A stretch of 64,000 bases of DNA from Saprospiraceae bacterium (lineage in GTDB: Bacteria; Bacteroidota; Bacteroidia; Chitinophagales; Saprospiraceae). This document shows positions 1 to 10,800 of the stretch, in pieces (positions within the stretch are counted from its first letter, which is position 1; each line of letters begins with the position of its first letter). The stretch spans positions 62,001 to 126,000 of the forward strand of contig JADKAS010000007.1 of the NCBI GenBank assembly GCA_016715245.1, in the 5' to 3' direction. The notes under the pieces are model-generated. The model was not told where the DNA came from, searched no databases, and saw nothing but the letters and a program-made list of their open reading frames with translations. A program made the translations under genes and the position numbers.

Positions 1-2404
1 CGTCGTTTTTTCGGAAAATTTGGATGCTGCTGCTTTGTTCAATTTGACCACTTGCCCAGAATATATCGAAGTCAATTTTATTTGCGGGGAAGATTTTAAA
101 TTCAAAATCCAATCCGCCTTGTGTCGGTTTACTTAAGGTACAGGTATAATCCAATTGATTGGTTGTATTGGTATGGGCATTGGATACCGGCAATACCACT
201 TTTCCCTTTAGGCTGCTCTGTTTAAAACTATTTTTCCAAATGTCAATCTGAAACCGGTCGATGGAATAATACCACCCATCCAGAGAACCTTTACCGATTT
301 CCAGGATATTGTTAATAGAAACATTTCCTGATAAACCACCATCAAAAATTAACTTTTCTGCTTTCACAACTATCGGATTTCCCCCCTCACTTGAAAAAGC
401 AGCCGGTAAAGTCAGCCCTATCGAAGGAATGTAAAAGCCTCTCCACGTTGGCAGATGAGTGTCAATCTGATCCGTATCATCAGAATTTTTATACGGACTG
501 GGTATGCCTGCCGGGTTTTTTTTGTCCGAATGATCATAGTACATGGAAGTGTTGTTGTCATCAGGCCCAAATTTTATGTCTTCAAAACCGCTTATATAAA
601 AAGGATTAAACTTTACATCTGCAATCCAGTCACTCCAGCCATCTTCCGTTTCACATGAAAGGGTGACACTTGCGGCGCGTTTTGTATTTACATCTATTAA
701 TGACCCTTCAGGAAAAGTATATTCTGCACTGATCCGAAGATTTTTAAATCCTTTTTTATCAAAAGTAACGGAGGTGGCATCTAATGGGTTGCCACCAATG
801 AGTTTCATACCAATAAAAGGTATTTCAAAATCCTGTGATAAATACAACTTTGCATTACCACAAAAATCATTGTTGTCCATACAAATTCCCTGACCGATAA
901 GTCCTACTTTGCTGTTCCCATCGATAATATCCAGAACAGCGGCTGCATCAAAGTATGCCTGGTCCGGGGAAAAAACCATGTTCACTATGGCTATTTTCAT
1001 CACTTTTTCATCAAGGCCAAGAGGTAGTAAAAAAGCAGTAGTGTTCACCTTTGTTTTGATATCTGATATAAGCTGTTCACCATATTGTTCAAAATATGTT
1101 GAAAGTGCCTGAGTCTGTACAGGTCCCATTTGCAATTGCCCTGGATTTATGCCATCCATGGTGGGCATTAAAGAGGCGGCATCTTCTCTTACCATTGCTT
1201 TAATATTTCCGGCGGTATGTATAAAATTATCTCCATCACTTTTTATAGAAATGTCTTTAAATTGGACTTTAACCTTTAAAAAATTTACATTCAGAATAGG
1301 GAGCTTGATATACCCATCCCCGGAGTATAAACCTCCCTGATGAGAAATGGTGTTAACTTCCATTTCATAGTTACTCGTCTGAATTTTACTACCGTTTTGT
1401 AATTGGTTGGGATTTACATTGGCAAGATTAATAGGTACGACCGCTTTACAATCACACACAGGATCAAAGCTGAAATCATTGTTATTCAAAAATTTCATTT
1501 CGCCTGGTATCATCTCAAAGGTACATACAGGGCTTAGTCCGTCATTCACCATCGGGTAATCTCCGTTGAATACCCTTGCTTTGACAGCCCACGCATATTT
1601 ACCTAATTCAAGTTTAATTGGGTTGCTAAAGTTTAGATTATAACTGTTGATAGGAATATCCTTAAATGCCAGAATATTGGAAGAATTGGCTGCAATTCCC
1701 ATTTCAATTAAATCCTGAGGATTATCGTTTTCATTCAGTTTTACTATATACAGATCATACCTGAATTGAATTCCCGGTACACTGGAATTGACAGGTAACC
1801 AGACGAAGTCAATGTTTTGTATTTCGTTTTTAATAACGGTGCTGTTTTCACTACAACTTGGCTTTATTAACTGAGGGGGAGTTAAATAAGAAATTTGAAA
1901 ACTTCTACATCCCAGATTGGGAATATTTAATTGTTCGTCATCATCAAAATTAAAAGCATCAACACATAAGGTATACGTACCATCAGGTAAAACGCCATCT
2001 GTTAATATGTTTTGCAAAGTGTAATCTCCGTAATCTACATCAATATTATTTTCATTAAAAAAATCCAGTAACTGGTTATTGCCCGTTAATTGAATGGTGG
2101 CGTTTGGGTTGAGAATGATCGGGCTATTTGGTATATAATCGTCAGAGGTCATAGCCAAAAAACCTGTATTACTGGTAAGTTTGGCTTTGAGATAAATATT
2201 TTGAGTGTTGCCGGTAGTATTGGTCAAGGTTATCACCACTTTTTCTTTAAACCCAATGTAGTCACTTAAGTAAGGTGAGTAAGGCGGTAAAATCTGAACA
2301 TTAATATTTACGGAAGAGCCTTGAGAGAAAACAAGGTGGCTAAACAACAATAAAAAACCTACCAGAAAATATCTGCTAAAAAGGTTTACTTTTATTTCTT
2401 TCAT
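1..2404 (-). CDS. Large secreted protein, TANFOR-like, 3' end beyond window
   Basis: An open frame of 801 codons reads without a stop from an ATG at 2404 to the left edge, so the C-terminus is missing. The N-terminus (MKEIKVNLFSRYFLVGF and following) is a signal peptide ending near FSQG. Residues about 30-110 hold a PPYSPYLSDY motif and a beta-rich region that I associate from memory with the TANFOR-domain family of large Bacteroidota secreted proteins. A fibronectin-III-like stretch follows around residues 180-270, then long beta-rich sequence of unknown role. It lies 38 bp downstream of a barrel-like gene on the same strand and probably shares its transcript. No sorting domain can be checked because the end is cut off. 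Function unknown; a surface or gliding-related role is only inference. Confidence 0.75.
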   Translation of the reverse strand, partial: MKEIKVNLFSRYFLVGFLLLFSHLVFSQGSSVNINVQILPPYSPYLSDYIGFKEKVVITLTNTTGNTQNIYLKAKLTSNTGFLAMTSDDYIPNSPIILNPNATIQLTGNNQLLDFFNENNIDVDYGDYTLQNILTDGVLPDGTYTLCVDAFNFDDDEQLNIPNLGCRSFQISYLTPPQLIKPSCSENSTVIKNEIQNIDFVWLPVNSSVPGIQFRYDLYIVKLNENDNPQDLIEMGIAANSSNILAFKDIPINSYNLNFSNPIKLELGKYAWAVKARVFNGDYPMVNDGLSPVCTFEMIPGEMKFLNNNDFSFDPVCDCKAVVPINLANVNPNQLQNGSKIQTSNYEMEVNTISHQGGLYSGDGYIKLPILNVNFLKVKVQFKDISIKSDGDNFIHTAGNIKAMVREDAASLMPTMDGINPGQLQMGPVQTQALSTYFEQYGEQLISDIKTKVNTTAFLLPLGLDEKVMKIAIVNMVFSPDQAYFDAAAVLDIIDGNSKVGLIGQGICMDNNDFCGNAKLYLSQDFEIPFIGMKLIGGNPLDATSVTFDKKGFKNLRISAEYTFPEGSLIDVNTKRAASVTLSCETEDGWSDWIADVKFNPFYISGFEDIKFGPDDNNTSMYYDHSDKKNPAGIPSPYKNSDDTDQIDTHLPTWRGFYIPSIGLTLPAAFSSEGGNPIVVKAEKLIFDGGLSGNVSINNILEIGKGSLDGWYYSIDRFQIDIWKNSFKQSSLKGKVVLPVSNAHTNTTNQLDYTCTLSKPTQGGLDFEFKIFPANKIDFDIFWASGQIEQSSSIQIFRKND

Positions 2405-2442
2405 AAAATGTTTATTGAAGGAAGGTTTCATTGCTATTGTAT

Positions 2443-4227
2443 TTAAAAAGTAAGGGCTAAATTGGTAATGAAATATTGTTGAAAGAGGCTTCGGTTTTCA
2501 ACATTGGATTGTGTGTAATTATAACTTAGATTCAGATTTAGTTTTTCAGTTAGTTTGTGGGTGGCATTCACATTCATGCCATGAGCAATCTTTTTACCTG
2601 TATTGACTACGCCTGATAAGTTGATAAAGCCACCCAAACCTAATATCAGTTTTTCTTCTTTTAAAAAAGGTTTTGACACATTGGAAAATACACCATAGGA
2701 TTGGATATCGTACAATTTATCCGGTAATTGTACAAAGTGTGTTTTACTCTTGTTGTAATTTAATCCTATACTGTACGCAAGACCTTTACTGATCGTTGAA
2801 TTATAGAAAATATTGCTGTAAAAAGAATTAAAATCGGAATTGTTAAAAGGGTTGTTTTCATAAGTCTCCGTAGTTTTTTGTGAATTGATATTAATGCCTA
2901 CAGATGCAGATCGGGAACCATCATTATGGAGAAAATATTGGGTATTTACATTTATATTGTTGTTTACATTTTTTATGGAAATGCTATCTTCAATAAAGGT
3001 TGGAGAAGATTTGACAATGAGCCCGAAGTTTGAAAAACTAAAGTTTATCAATAATTTAGCATTTGGGTTGAAACTGATATTTGCAGAATATATCTGATTA
3101 TTGTTTTGTAATGCCTGTTTGTTGGATAGATTATTTTTCTGGAATCCAATAGAGAAATTGCCTGTCAATTTATTGTCCCAAAACCTGAAAGAAGGTTCAA
3201 TGGAAATTTGTCTCAGATCGCTGTTTTCAAACCTGAAACCCAGTGATTTGTATTCTGGTTGTATTTGTTTATATCGTAGTACCAAATCAACTGCAGAGAA
3301 ATGAAACATTAAAGCATTGTCAAAAGCAAATGTTAATTGGGTAGAAGCATTTGGATTTTTTTCAATGGTTTTCGCCCATTCCGGCAATTCATCTCCTTTG
3401 GACGCTTTTATTAAGGTGTCGAGGTTGGCAGCATATTGATTTCTTGTAAAAATGCTCATACCTCCATGGGACAAAACAGATATGTGTTTACCCAGTCTGA
3501 AAAATATTTCTGAACCAATAGCTTTATTGGAACGGGGTTTCAAATTGTATTTTGGATTGTAATAGTCCAGCGATGTCTCATCATCTTTTCCTGAAAAGTA
3601 AGTAAAAAGAAGCCGGGTACTTTTGGTTTTTATTCCGGTTTTTATAGCATATCCTTTGGTACTGAATCTTGGTGCCGCTCTATTATAACTGGTTGAAGTG
3701 CTGTCAATAAATATTTTTCTGGTTACTGTACCGGTTATAAATCCAAGGTAGAACCACTTTGGATTGATTTCTGCACCTATGCCATTCGTATTTAATCCAC
3801 TAAAAACAAATCGGGAAAAACTAACGGTATTATTTCCTAAAAAAACTTTTAACCACTTGTAGGATGGGGCTGCACCCAGCCTGATAAAAGGGTAGGTAAT
3901 ATTTGATTTATTATTTGCATACGTAAAGTTAAAGGGCATTGAAAAACCAAAACTTTTTATAACCGGTGAAATAGAAATACCGTAAGCATAAGGTGCCATA
4001 ATATTGATACTATCCGAAGTAGAATAATATGATCCGAAAAGAGATGCGGCTCCCCTTAACTCAAATTTTTTTTCAGTTTTAAATTTAGAAATGTCCTGAG
4101 CAGAAACACTAACTATAGATACACTAAAGAGTAGAAAAGTAAAAAAAACAGTTACCCAAATAGCATTTTTTGTGATAGGGCAGTGGTTTTTATATAAATG
4201 ATCCATCCGGAATTTAATTATATTCAT
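2443..4227 (-). CDS. Outer-membrane beta-barrel-like protein, function unknown
   Basis: This is a 594-residue protein. A hydrophobic segment around residues 24-43 ends in SVSAQ, a signal peptide; an in-frame ATG at 4206 gives a more ordinary signal length, so either start is possible. The mature part alternates aromatic and polar residues in many short strands (for example YSIGLNYNKS) and ends in NLALTF, a terminal aromatic pattern typical of outer-membrane barrels. I recognise no named family. The gene sits between a small fibre-head-like gene, which it overlaps by 14 bp, and a large secreted TANFOR-like gene, so the three are probably co-transcribed. A pore or anchor for the downstream secreted protein is inference. 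Confidence 0.7.
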   Translation of the reverse strand: MNIIKFRMDHLYKNHCPITKNAIWVTVFFTFLLFSVSIVSVSAQDISKFKTEKKFELRGAASLFGSYYSTSDSINIMAPYAYGISISPVIKSFGFSMPFNFTYANNKSNITYPFIRLGAAPSYKWLKVFLGNNTVSFSRFVFSGLNTNGIGAEINPKWFYLGFITGTVTRKIFIDSTSTSYNRAAPRFSTKGYAIKTGIKTKSTRLLFTYFSGKDDETSLDYYNPKYNLKPRSNKAIGSEIFFRLGKHISVLSHGGMSIFTRNQYAANLDTLIKASKGDELPEWAKTIEKNPNASTQLTFAFDNALMFHFSAVDLVLRYKQIQPEYKSLGFRFENSDLRQISIEPSFRFWDNKLTGNFSIGFQKNNLSNKQALQNNNQIYSANISFNPNAKLLINFSFSNFGLIVKSSPTFIEDSISIKNVNNNINVNTQYFLHNDGSRSASVGININSQKTTETYENNPFNNSDFNSFYSNIFYNSTISKGLAYSIGLNYNKSKTHFVQLPDKLYDIQSYGVFSNVSKPFLKEEKLILGLGGFINLSGVVNTGKKIAHGMNVNATHKLTEKLNLNLSYNYTQSNVENRSLFQQYFITNLALTF

Positions 4228-4402
4228 GGACGTAGTCTCTAATTTTTCCGAAAATGGCTGTCCCTATGTTTGCCAAAGTTGTTTCATATACATCCAATTT
4301 TGTTTTGGGGTCAGTGTTTCCCAAACCCACATGTTGACTTTGTACCATTGATGTTTCCAGTAAAAGAAAAATGAGTAGTCCAATGCGTTTACAATATTTC
4401 AT
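4214..4402 (-). CDS. Small secreted peptide resembling the head of S74 fibre proteins
   Basis: A 62-residue frame with a signal peptide (MKYCKRIGLLIFLLLETS..QSQ) followed by HVGLGNTDPKTKLDV. That matches the short motif just after the signal peptide in the two fibre genes at 4.9 and 7.9 kb (QNVGINTPVPLSALDV). Here the protein stops after about 40 mature residues, with no repeats or S74 domain. Its last 14 bp overlap the start of the barrel-like gene, suggesting translational coupling. It may be a genuine small secreted protein, a leader for the downstream gene, or the 5' remnant of a fibre gene whose body was replaced. I cannot separate these from the sequence alone. Confidence 0.5.
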   Translation of the reverse strand: MKYCKRIGLLIFLLLETSMVQSQHVGLGNTDPKTKLDVYETTLANIGTAIFGKIRDYVHEYN

Positions 4403-4733
4403 AAATTGGTGGGCATTTGAATTATTAAATTAATTTAACCCTGTAAAAATGGATTTAATATATTTAAAATAAATCACCAATGATTAAAGTGCGGTTCCTG
4501 TCGATTAAGCGGTCAGTATTTTATGTTTTAAGGCAGAAATCAAATAATGAAATGTGTTGATATTTGGCCAAAATCCATTTCAATGAAATGAATTAAGGAT
4601 AATAAGGTAAGGGGTGGGAGTGTATAGGTTTTTATGGGAATGAGTTGACATACCCTCTTGATAAGTTGAATAAATCCAACAATTTTCTCTTTGTATCGTC
4701 CTGAAAATAGTTGACGGATTAAAAATATTAATT

Positions 4734-4769
4734 ATCCCTGACTTCACATCTTGCTTTCAGGGATTTTTT
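4734..4769 (+). terminator. Orphan intrinsic terminator
   Basis: The 8-bp arms ATCCCTGA (4734-4741) and TCAGGGAT (4757-4764) are perfectly complementary, with a 15-base loop, and run into a T tract to 4769. Oriented for the plus strand, it has no plus-strand gene upstream in the window. It could end a small RNA starting in 4403-4733, or insulate the fibre genes. Confidence 0.6.
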
Positions 4770-4775
4770 ATAAAC

Positions 4776-4783
4776 TACATTTG
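4776..4783 (+). promoter_or_regulatory. Candidate -7 box for the first fibre gene
   Basis: TACATTTG fits the Bacteroidota -7 consensus TAnnTTTG and lies just after the orphan terminator, about 110 bp before the ATG at 4892. A TTG at 4751-4753 could serve as a weak -33 element, spaced slightly long. Call made by eye. Confidence 0.3.
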
Positions 4784-4891
4784 GTGGTATGTTTTTCACC
4801 TTTCTAAAGTTATTTTCTGCCATTTACTAATTTAAAAATATTGTCAAGGTATACTTCATCACTTTTGTAGGGTAATTAACAACCCTCTTTT

Positions 4892-7805
4892 ATGAAATAT
4901 TTATTTTTTATTTTAATATTTTCCTTTACAGGCCTGTATGCACAAAATGTTGGTATCAATACGCCTGTGCCTCTTTCAGCATTGGATGTAGATGGTGATT
5001 TGGCGTTGCGTGTTACATCGCTGGTTTGTATTAATGGAGATAATCATGATGTGGATATATCAACGATTAAAAAGTCAATGTATAAAATATCAGGCCCTGT
5101 TGCAGCATTTGCTGTCACCGGACTTTCAGGAGGTGTGGATGGACGGATAATAACCTTGATGAATGATTCCGGTTTTGATTTGATTGTGAAAAATCAGGAT
5201 GCAGGAAGTTTATCAGTCAACCAAATCATCACCGGCACATTAAGTGAAATTGTTGTTCCGGCACAATCACTAATATCTTTTGTTTACGATCCTTTGTTGA
5301 CCAGATGGCGGGTGACTTCAGTAAGTTCTTCTTCTCCTGGTGACGGAGCCTGGCAAATCAGTGGAAATGCTGGCACGACCTCTGCTCATTTTATAGGAAC
5401 GACAGATGCCCAGCCCCTTCGGTTCAGAGTGGATGACACACACGCCGGAGCCATCAGTTTGAATGCTTCTGTTTCTCTGGGCTTGCACGCTTTGGAAAAT
5501 AATACATCAGGAACTCTGAACTCAGCTTTCGGGGAATATTCACTTTTTTCCAACACAACAGGAGTTGGCAATACGGCGGTGGGATATCTTAGTCTCGCCA
5601 ATAATACTTCCGGTACAGACAATATAGGCGTTGGAACTCAGACTTTATTTAATAATACCACAGGATTTAATAATACTGCAATTGGATCTTCAGCTCTTTA
5701 TCAAAATACCGTAGGCCATAATAATATTGCACTGGGATACAGCGCATTGGCTTCAAATACAACAGGACATTCCAATATTGCAGCCGGATACAATGCTTTA
5801 TACGATAATACAACGGGGATAAACAATATTGCTACTGGCGTTTCTGCATTAGAAAATAATACGACGGGTTACAGCAACGTTGCTAATGGCTCTTTTTCCC
5901 TTTATTCCAATACAATCGGAAATAGCAACGTTGGAGTTGGAAATGAATCACTTTATACGAATACGAGTGGTGTAGAAAATATTGCAATCGGAATCAAATC
6001 ACTCTATTCAAATACTACAGGACGTAATAATGTTTCCATAGGACTCAGGGCTCTTTTCTCAAATACTACAGGGCGTGAAAATATGGCTTATGGAAGTGAT
6101 GCGCTCGCCAATAATATTACAGGAAGTCATAATCATGCAATAGGGCATTGGACACTCCAAAATAATACAACAGGCTCAAAAAATATTGCAAATGGTTTAG
6201 CGGCCATGGCCAATAATACTATTGGAAATTCGAACATTGCAACAGGATACATAGCCCTTTTTAGTAATCAAACCGGGAAATTATAATATTGCAATGGGTG
6301 AAGAAGCAATGTTCAGTAATTCAAACGGAAACCATAATATTGCAAGTGGTTATCAAACGCTCTACAATAATACATCAGGAAGCGATAATATTGCCAGTGG
6401 AATACAATCACTTTTCCATAATATAACAGGATATCACAATATTGCCAATGGTTTTCGGAGTTTATATAATAACACAACAGGATATAAAAACATAGCGATT
6501 GGTGGCTTAACTCTTTTCGATAATACAAGCGGTAACTCTAATATTGCAACAGGATATGAAGCACTTTCTAACAATACCACGGGTAATTCAAATATCGCAA
6601 CAGGACTTCTTTCCCTTTACAATAATACTACAGGAGGTTTTAATATTGCGTTGGGTAACAATGCCTTGTATGCGAATACCATTGGCAGTAACAATATTGC
6701 AACAGGATACTCAGCCCTTTATTCAAATACATCGGGAACAAATAATACAACGCTAGGCCATGTAGCACTTTACCACAATACTATAGGTAATGATAATATT
6801 GCTATAGGATACGGATCTCTTTTTTCAAATTCAACAGGAAGTTCTAACATTGGTGTAGGTCACGAACCTCTATGGTGGAATACAACCGGTGAACATAATA
6901 TAGCTACCGGATATCATTCCCTTTATTCAAATACATCGGGTAATTCCAACATTGCAGCCGGAAGTTTTGTACTTCAATTTAATAGTATAGGATCCAATAA
7001 TATAGGAATAGGTTATTATGCGCTTAATAATTCTTCAACAGGTAGTGATAATGTTGCTTGCGGGTTTGAGGCTATGGAAGACAATACGACAGGAAATCTG
7101 AATGTTGCCGTAGGTAAAAATGCATTAAGAAACAACACAACGGGGTCATATAATAGTTGTTTTGGCTTTAATGCATACCCTATAAATGCCGGATTAACTA
7201 ATTATACCGGTATCGGGTATAATGTTGGTACTAGTGTCAGTGTCTCCAATTCGGTAGAAATAGGTAATACCAGTGTGGAAATCATCAAAGGACAGGTAAA
7301 TTTCACAACCTACAGCGACCGTCGCATCAAAAAAAATATTCAACAAAATGTTCCGGGACTGGAATTTATCAACAGGTTGAAGCCGGTCACTTACTATCTG
7401 GACATTCACCAGCAAAATGCCATGATGTACGGTCCTGAAAAACCCGATACTATGGAGTGGGAGGGCAAATATGATCTGGAAAAAGTATTGATGAGCGGCT
7501 TTATAGCTCAGGAAGTGGAAGAGGCTGCAAATGAAATAAATTATGATTTTAATGGCGTTTCCAAACCAAAAAGTGAAAATGATCTGTATGGCGTTCAGTA
7601 TGCCAGTTTTGTAGTTCCCTTGGTCCAAGCGGTTCAGGAACAGCAGGAAATGATAAAAAATATGGAAAAAAAATATGCCGAACTGAAGAGTCAAAATGAA
7701 GACTTGAAGAGTCAAAATGAAGACTTGAAGGCAAATAATCATTTTATGAATGCCCGGCTTGAAAAGATCGAGCTGTTGTTGTCAACTATTTCGACGAATA
7801 AATAA
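4892..7805 (+). CDS. S74-type self-cleaving repeat fibre protein 1 (one-base frameshift)
   Basis: Two abutting frames (4892-6286 and 6294-7805) join into one 970-residue protein if one A is removed from AAA at 6278-6280; the restored reading continues the repeat exactly. Order of parts: signal peptide ending LYAQ; a 180-residue N-terminal domain almost identical to that of the next gene; 32 tandem 17-residue repeats of consensus NTTGxxNIAxGxxALxx (DNA 5501-7133); and a C-terminal S74 domain with the motif SDRRIKK, where Ser808 and Lys813 (restored numbering) match the catalytic Ser/Lys spacing known for endosialidase intramolecular chaperones. A short coiled coil with a duplicated KSQNEDL heptad ends the protein. 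Expected role: a trimeric surface fibre whose chaperone domain cuts itself off after folding. No T9SS sorting domain is visible. The frameshift may be an assembly error or real phase variation. Confidence 0.8.
5501..7133 (+). repeat. 32 tandem 51-bp coding repeats (fibre 1)
   Basis: After discounting the single extra base at 6278-6280, this stretch divides exactly into 32 units of 51 bp, each encoding NTTGxxNIAxGxxALxx or a close variant. Units differ from one another at the DNA level, but none is lengthened or shortened. Confidence 0.85.
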
Positions 7806-7870
7806 GTGTACTTTAAAAAACCAAACTATCTTAAATATCATAGTATCATTAATTTTAATCAACAAAACAT

Positions 7871-10800
7871 ATGAAATATTTTGTTATTCTTTTATTTGTT
7901 TCTTGGACGACCCTGAACGCACAAAATGTTGGGGTCAACACACCTGTTCCTATGTCAATATTGGATGTAGATGGTGATTTGGCGTTGCGTGTTACATCGC
8001 TGGTTTGTATTAATGGAGATAATCATGATGTGGATATTTCAACGATTAAAAAATCAATATATAAAATATCAGGCCCTGTTGCAGCTTTTTCTGTCACCGG
8101 ACTATCCGGAGGTGTGGATGGCCGGATAATAACCTTGATGAATGATTCCGGATTTGAAATGGGAATCAAAAATCAGGATGCAGGAAGTACAGCGGCAAAC
8201 CGGATCATCACCGGTACATCCAATGAAATTGTTGTTCCGGCACAATCACTTATATCTTTTGTTTACGACCTTGTGTTGACCAGATGGAGGGTGACTTCAG
8301 TGAGTTCTTCTTCTGCCGGTGACGGAGCCTGGCAAATCAGTGGCAATGCAGGCACAACTTCCGGTCATTTTATTGGTACTACGGACGCCCAACCCCTTCG
8401 GTTCAGAGTGGATGACACACACGCCGGAGCCATCAGTTTGAATACAAATGTTTCCCTTGGTTTACACGCATTAGAAAATAATACATCCGGCACGGCTAAT
8501 ACAGCGTATGGGGAATATTCACTATTTTCCAACACTACAGGAGTTGGCAATACAGCGGTGGGAAATGTTAGCCTTGCAAATAATACCACAGGAATAGAAA
8601 ATATTGGCGTAGGAAATGGAGCCTTATTTTACAATACCACCGGTTACAATAATACAGCTATAGGTACATCAGCCCTTTATAATAATACGATTGGTCATAA
8701 TAATATTGCCATTGGCTACAACCCATTAGTTTCAAATACGACAGGACATTCCAACATTGCGACAGGATATCAGGCACTGTTCGATAACACTACCGGAGAA
8801 TTTAATATGGCCACAGGTGTTTCCTCATTAGAAAATAATACTACAGGTTCTTACAATTTTGCGTATGGTCCTTACAGCCTTTTTTCCAATACAACCGGTA
8901 TTATTAACATTGCAATAGGACATGAGTCACTTTACAGCAATACAACGGGAAGTTATAATATATCAAGTGGACACCAATCTCTTTATTCAAATACAACAGG
9001 AAATGATAATATTGCCAGCGGATACCAAACTCTATATGCCAACACAATAGGAGGAGGTAATATTGCAACCGGGACTTCAGCTCTTTCTTCCAATACGACT
9101 GGAAACTACAATATAGCTTTTGGAAGTTTTGCACTGGATGATAATCTGACAGGCTCAGATAACCTTGCATTAGGTCTGTATTGCCTTTCCAAAAATACAA
9201 CAGGTTCAAATAATTTTGCTTCGGGATCTCAGTCTCTTTTTAATAATACAACAGGTTCTCATAATATAGGCTCCGGACTTGCCGCACTTTTTGATAATAC
9301 TATTGGTGAACATAATATTGCTTTGGGAGAAGTTTCTTTAACGAATAATGTAAGTGGAAGCTCAAATATTGGAATTGGAAGAGCGGCTCTTTATTCAAGT
9401 ACAACAGGAAGTAATAATCTTGCACAAGGTAATAGTGCACTTTATTTCAATACAACCGGAAATAATAATATTGCATTTGGTGAAGAATCTATGCATAATA
9501 ACGAAAGTGGGGGAAATAACATTGCCGTTGGAACAAAGGCATTATATTCCAACACTATCGGTGAAAACAATATTGCAACAGGTAAGGAAGCACTTTTTAA
9601 CAATACATCAGCAGATGCTAATATTGCTATCGGAATTCAAGCACTTTATACGAATACCACAGGGCAAAATAATATTGGCACCGGATACAGATCCCTATAT
9701 TCTAATACTACGGGTTATAACAATATAGCAACCGGATATCAATCACTTTATAGTAATACCGTTGCTGTAGATAACATAGCACACGGTTTTCAGTCCTTAT
9801 TTTCAAATGTAACAGGAATCCGTAATATTGCTCTGGGATCAGAATCCCTGTATAGCAATACAACAGGAAACAATAACATCGCAAGCGGATACCAGGCCCT
9901 TAAAAATAATACAACAGGATACAATAACATTGCCACAGGTACACATGCACTTTTAAACAACACTACTGGTGAAAATAATTATGCTTATGGAAATTTTGCA
10001 CTCAATAATAATGTTTCCGGAAAGAATAATCATGCTATAGGCATTTCGGCACTTTACTCCAATACAACCGGTGATTATAATATCGCAAACGGAGGGCTTT
10101 CGCTTTTTACTAATACATCCGGAAGTCATAATGTTGCGGTAGGATGGTATACGCTTGTAAACAATATAACAGGAAACGGAAATATTGCTACAGGAAGTTT
10201 TACCCTTCAATCAAACACCCATGGAAATTATAACATGGCATACGGATGGAGGGCACTCCAAACCAATACCACAGGGTCAAATAATATTGCCATAGGTTAT
10301 GAATCACTATTTACCAATTTAACAGGACAAAATAACATTGCAACTGGCTACCTCTCACTATACAATAATTTAAACGGTAATAATAATATCGCTCAAGGTT
10401 ATGAAGCATTAAAAAACAATACATCAGGAAGTTTTAATGTTGCCATAGGTAAAAGTGCATTGCAAAACAACACTTCAGGTAATTATAACGTAGGGGTTGG
10501 AATAAATGCATTATTATCCAATACAACCGGATTCTATAGTAGTTGTTTCGGCTATAATGCATACCCCGTTACAAACGACTCTATTGCTAATTATACAGGA
10601 ATGGGGTTTAATGTAGGCACCGCAGCCAGTGGTTCCAATATGGTAGAAATTGGAAATTCCAGCGTAAGTGTCATCAGAGGACAGGTAAACTTTACCACCT
10701 ACAGTGACCGAAGAATCAAAAAAAATATTCAACAAAATGTTCCGGGACTGGAATTTATCGAGAGGTTAAAGCCGGTCACTTACTATCTGGACATTCACCA

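Larger units (their letters stand above)
4403..4891. other. Intergenic region between divergent surface-protein genes
   Basis: This 489-bp AT-rich stretch separates the minus-strand barrel/TANFOR operon from the plus-strand fibre genes. It holds a clear intrinsic terminator on the plus strand at 4734-4769 with no annotated gene in front of it, and a TAnnTTTG box at 4776-4783 just beyond. I see no further open frame worth calling. Confidence 0.6.

Noticed and set aside
7194..7742. 182-codon minus-strand frame inside fibre 1
   Set aside because: It is the antisense shadow of the strongly conserved S74 domain and has no recognisable protein features.
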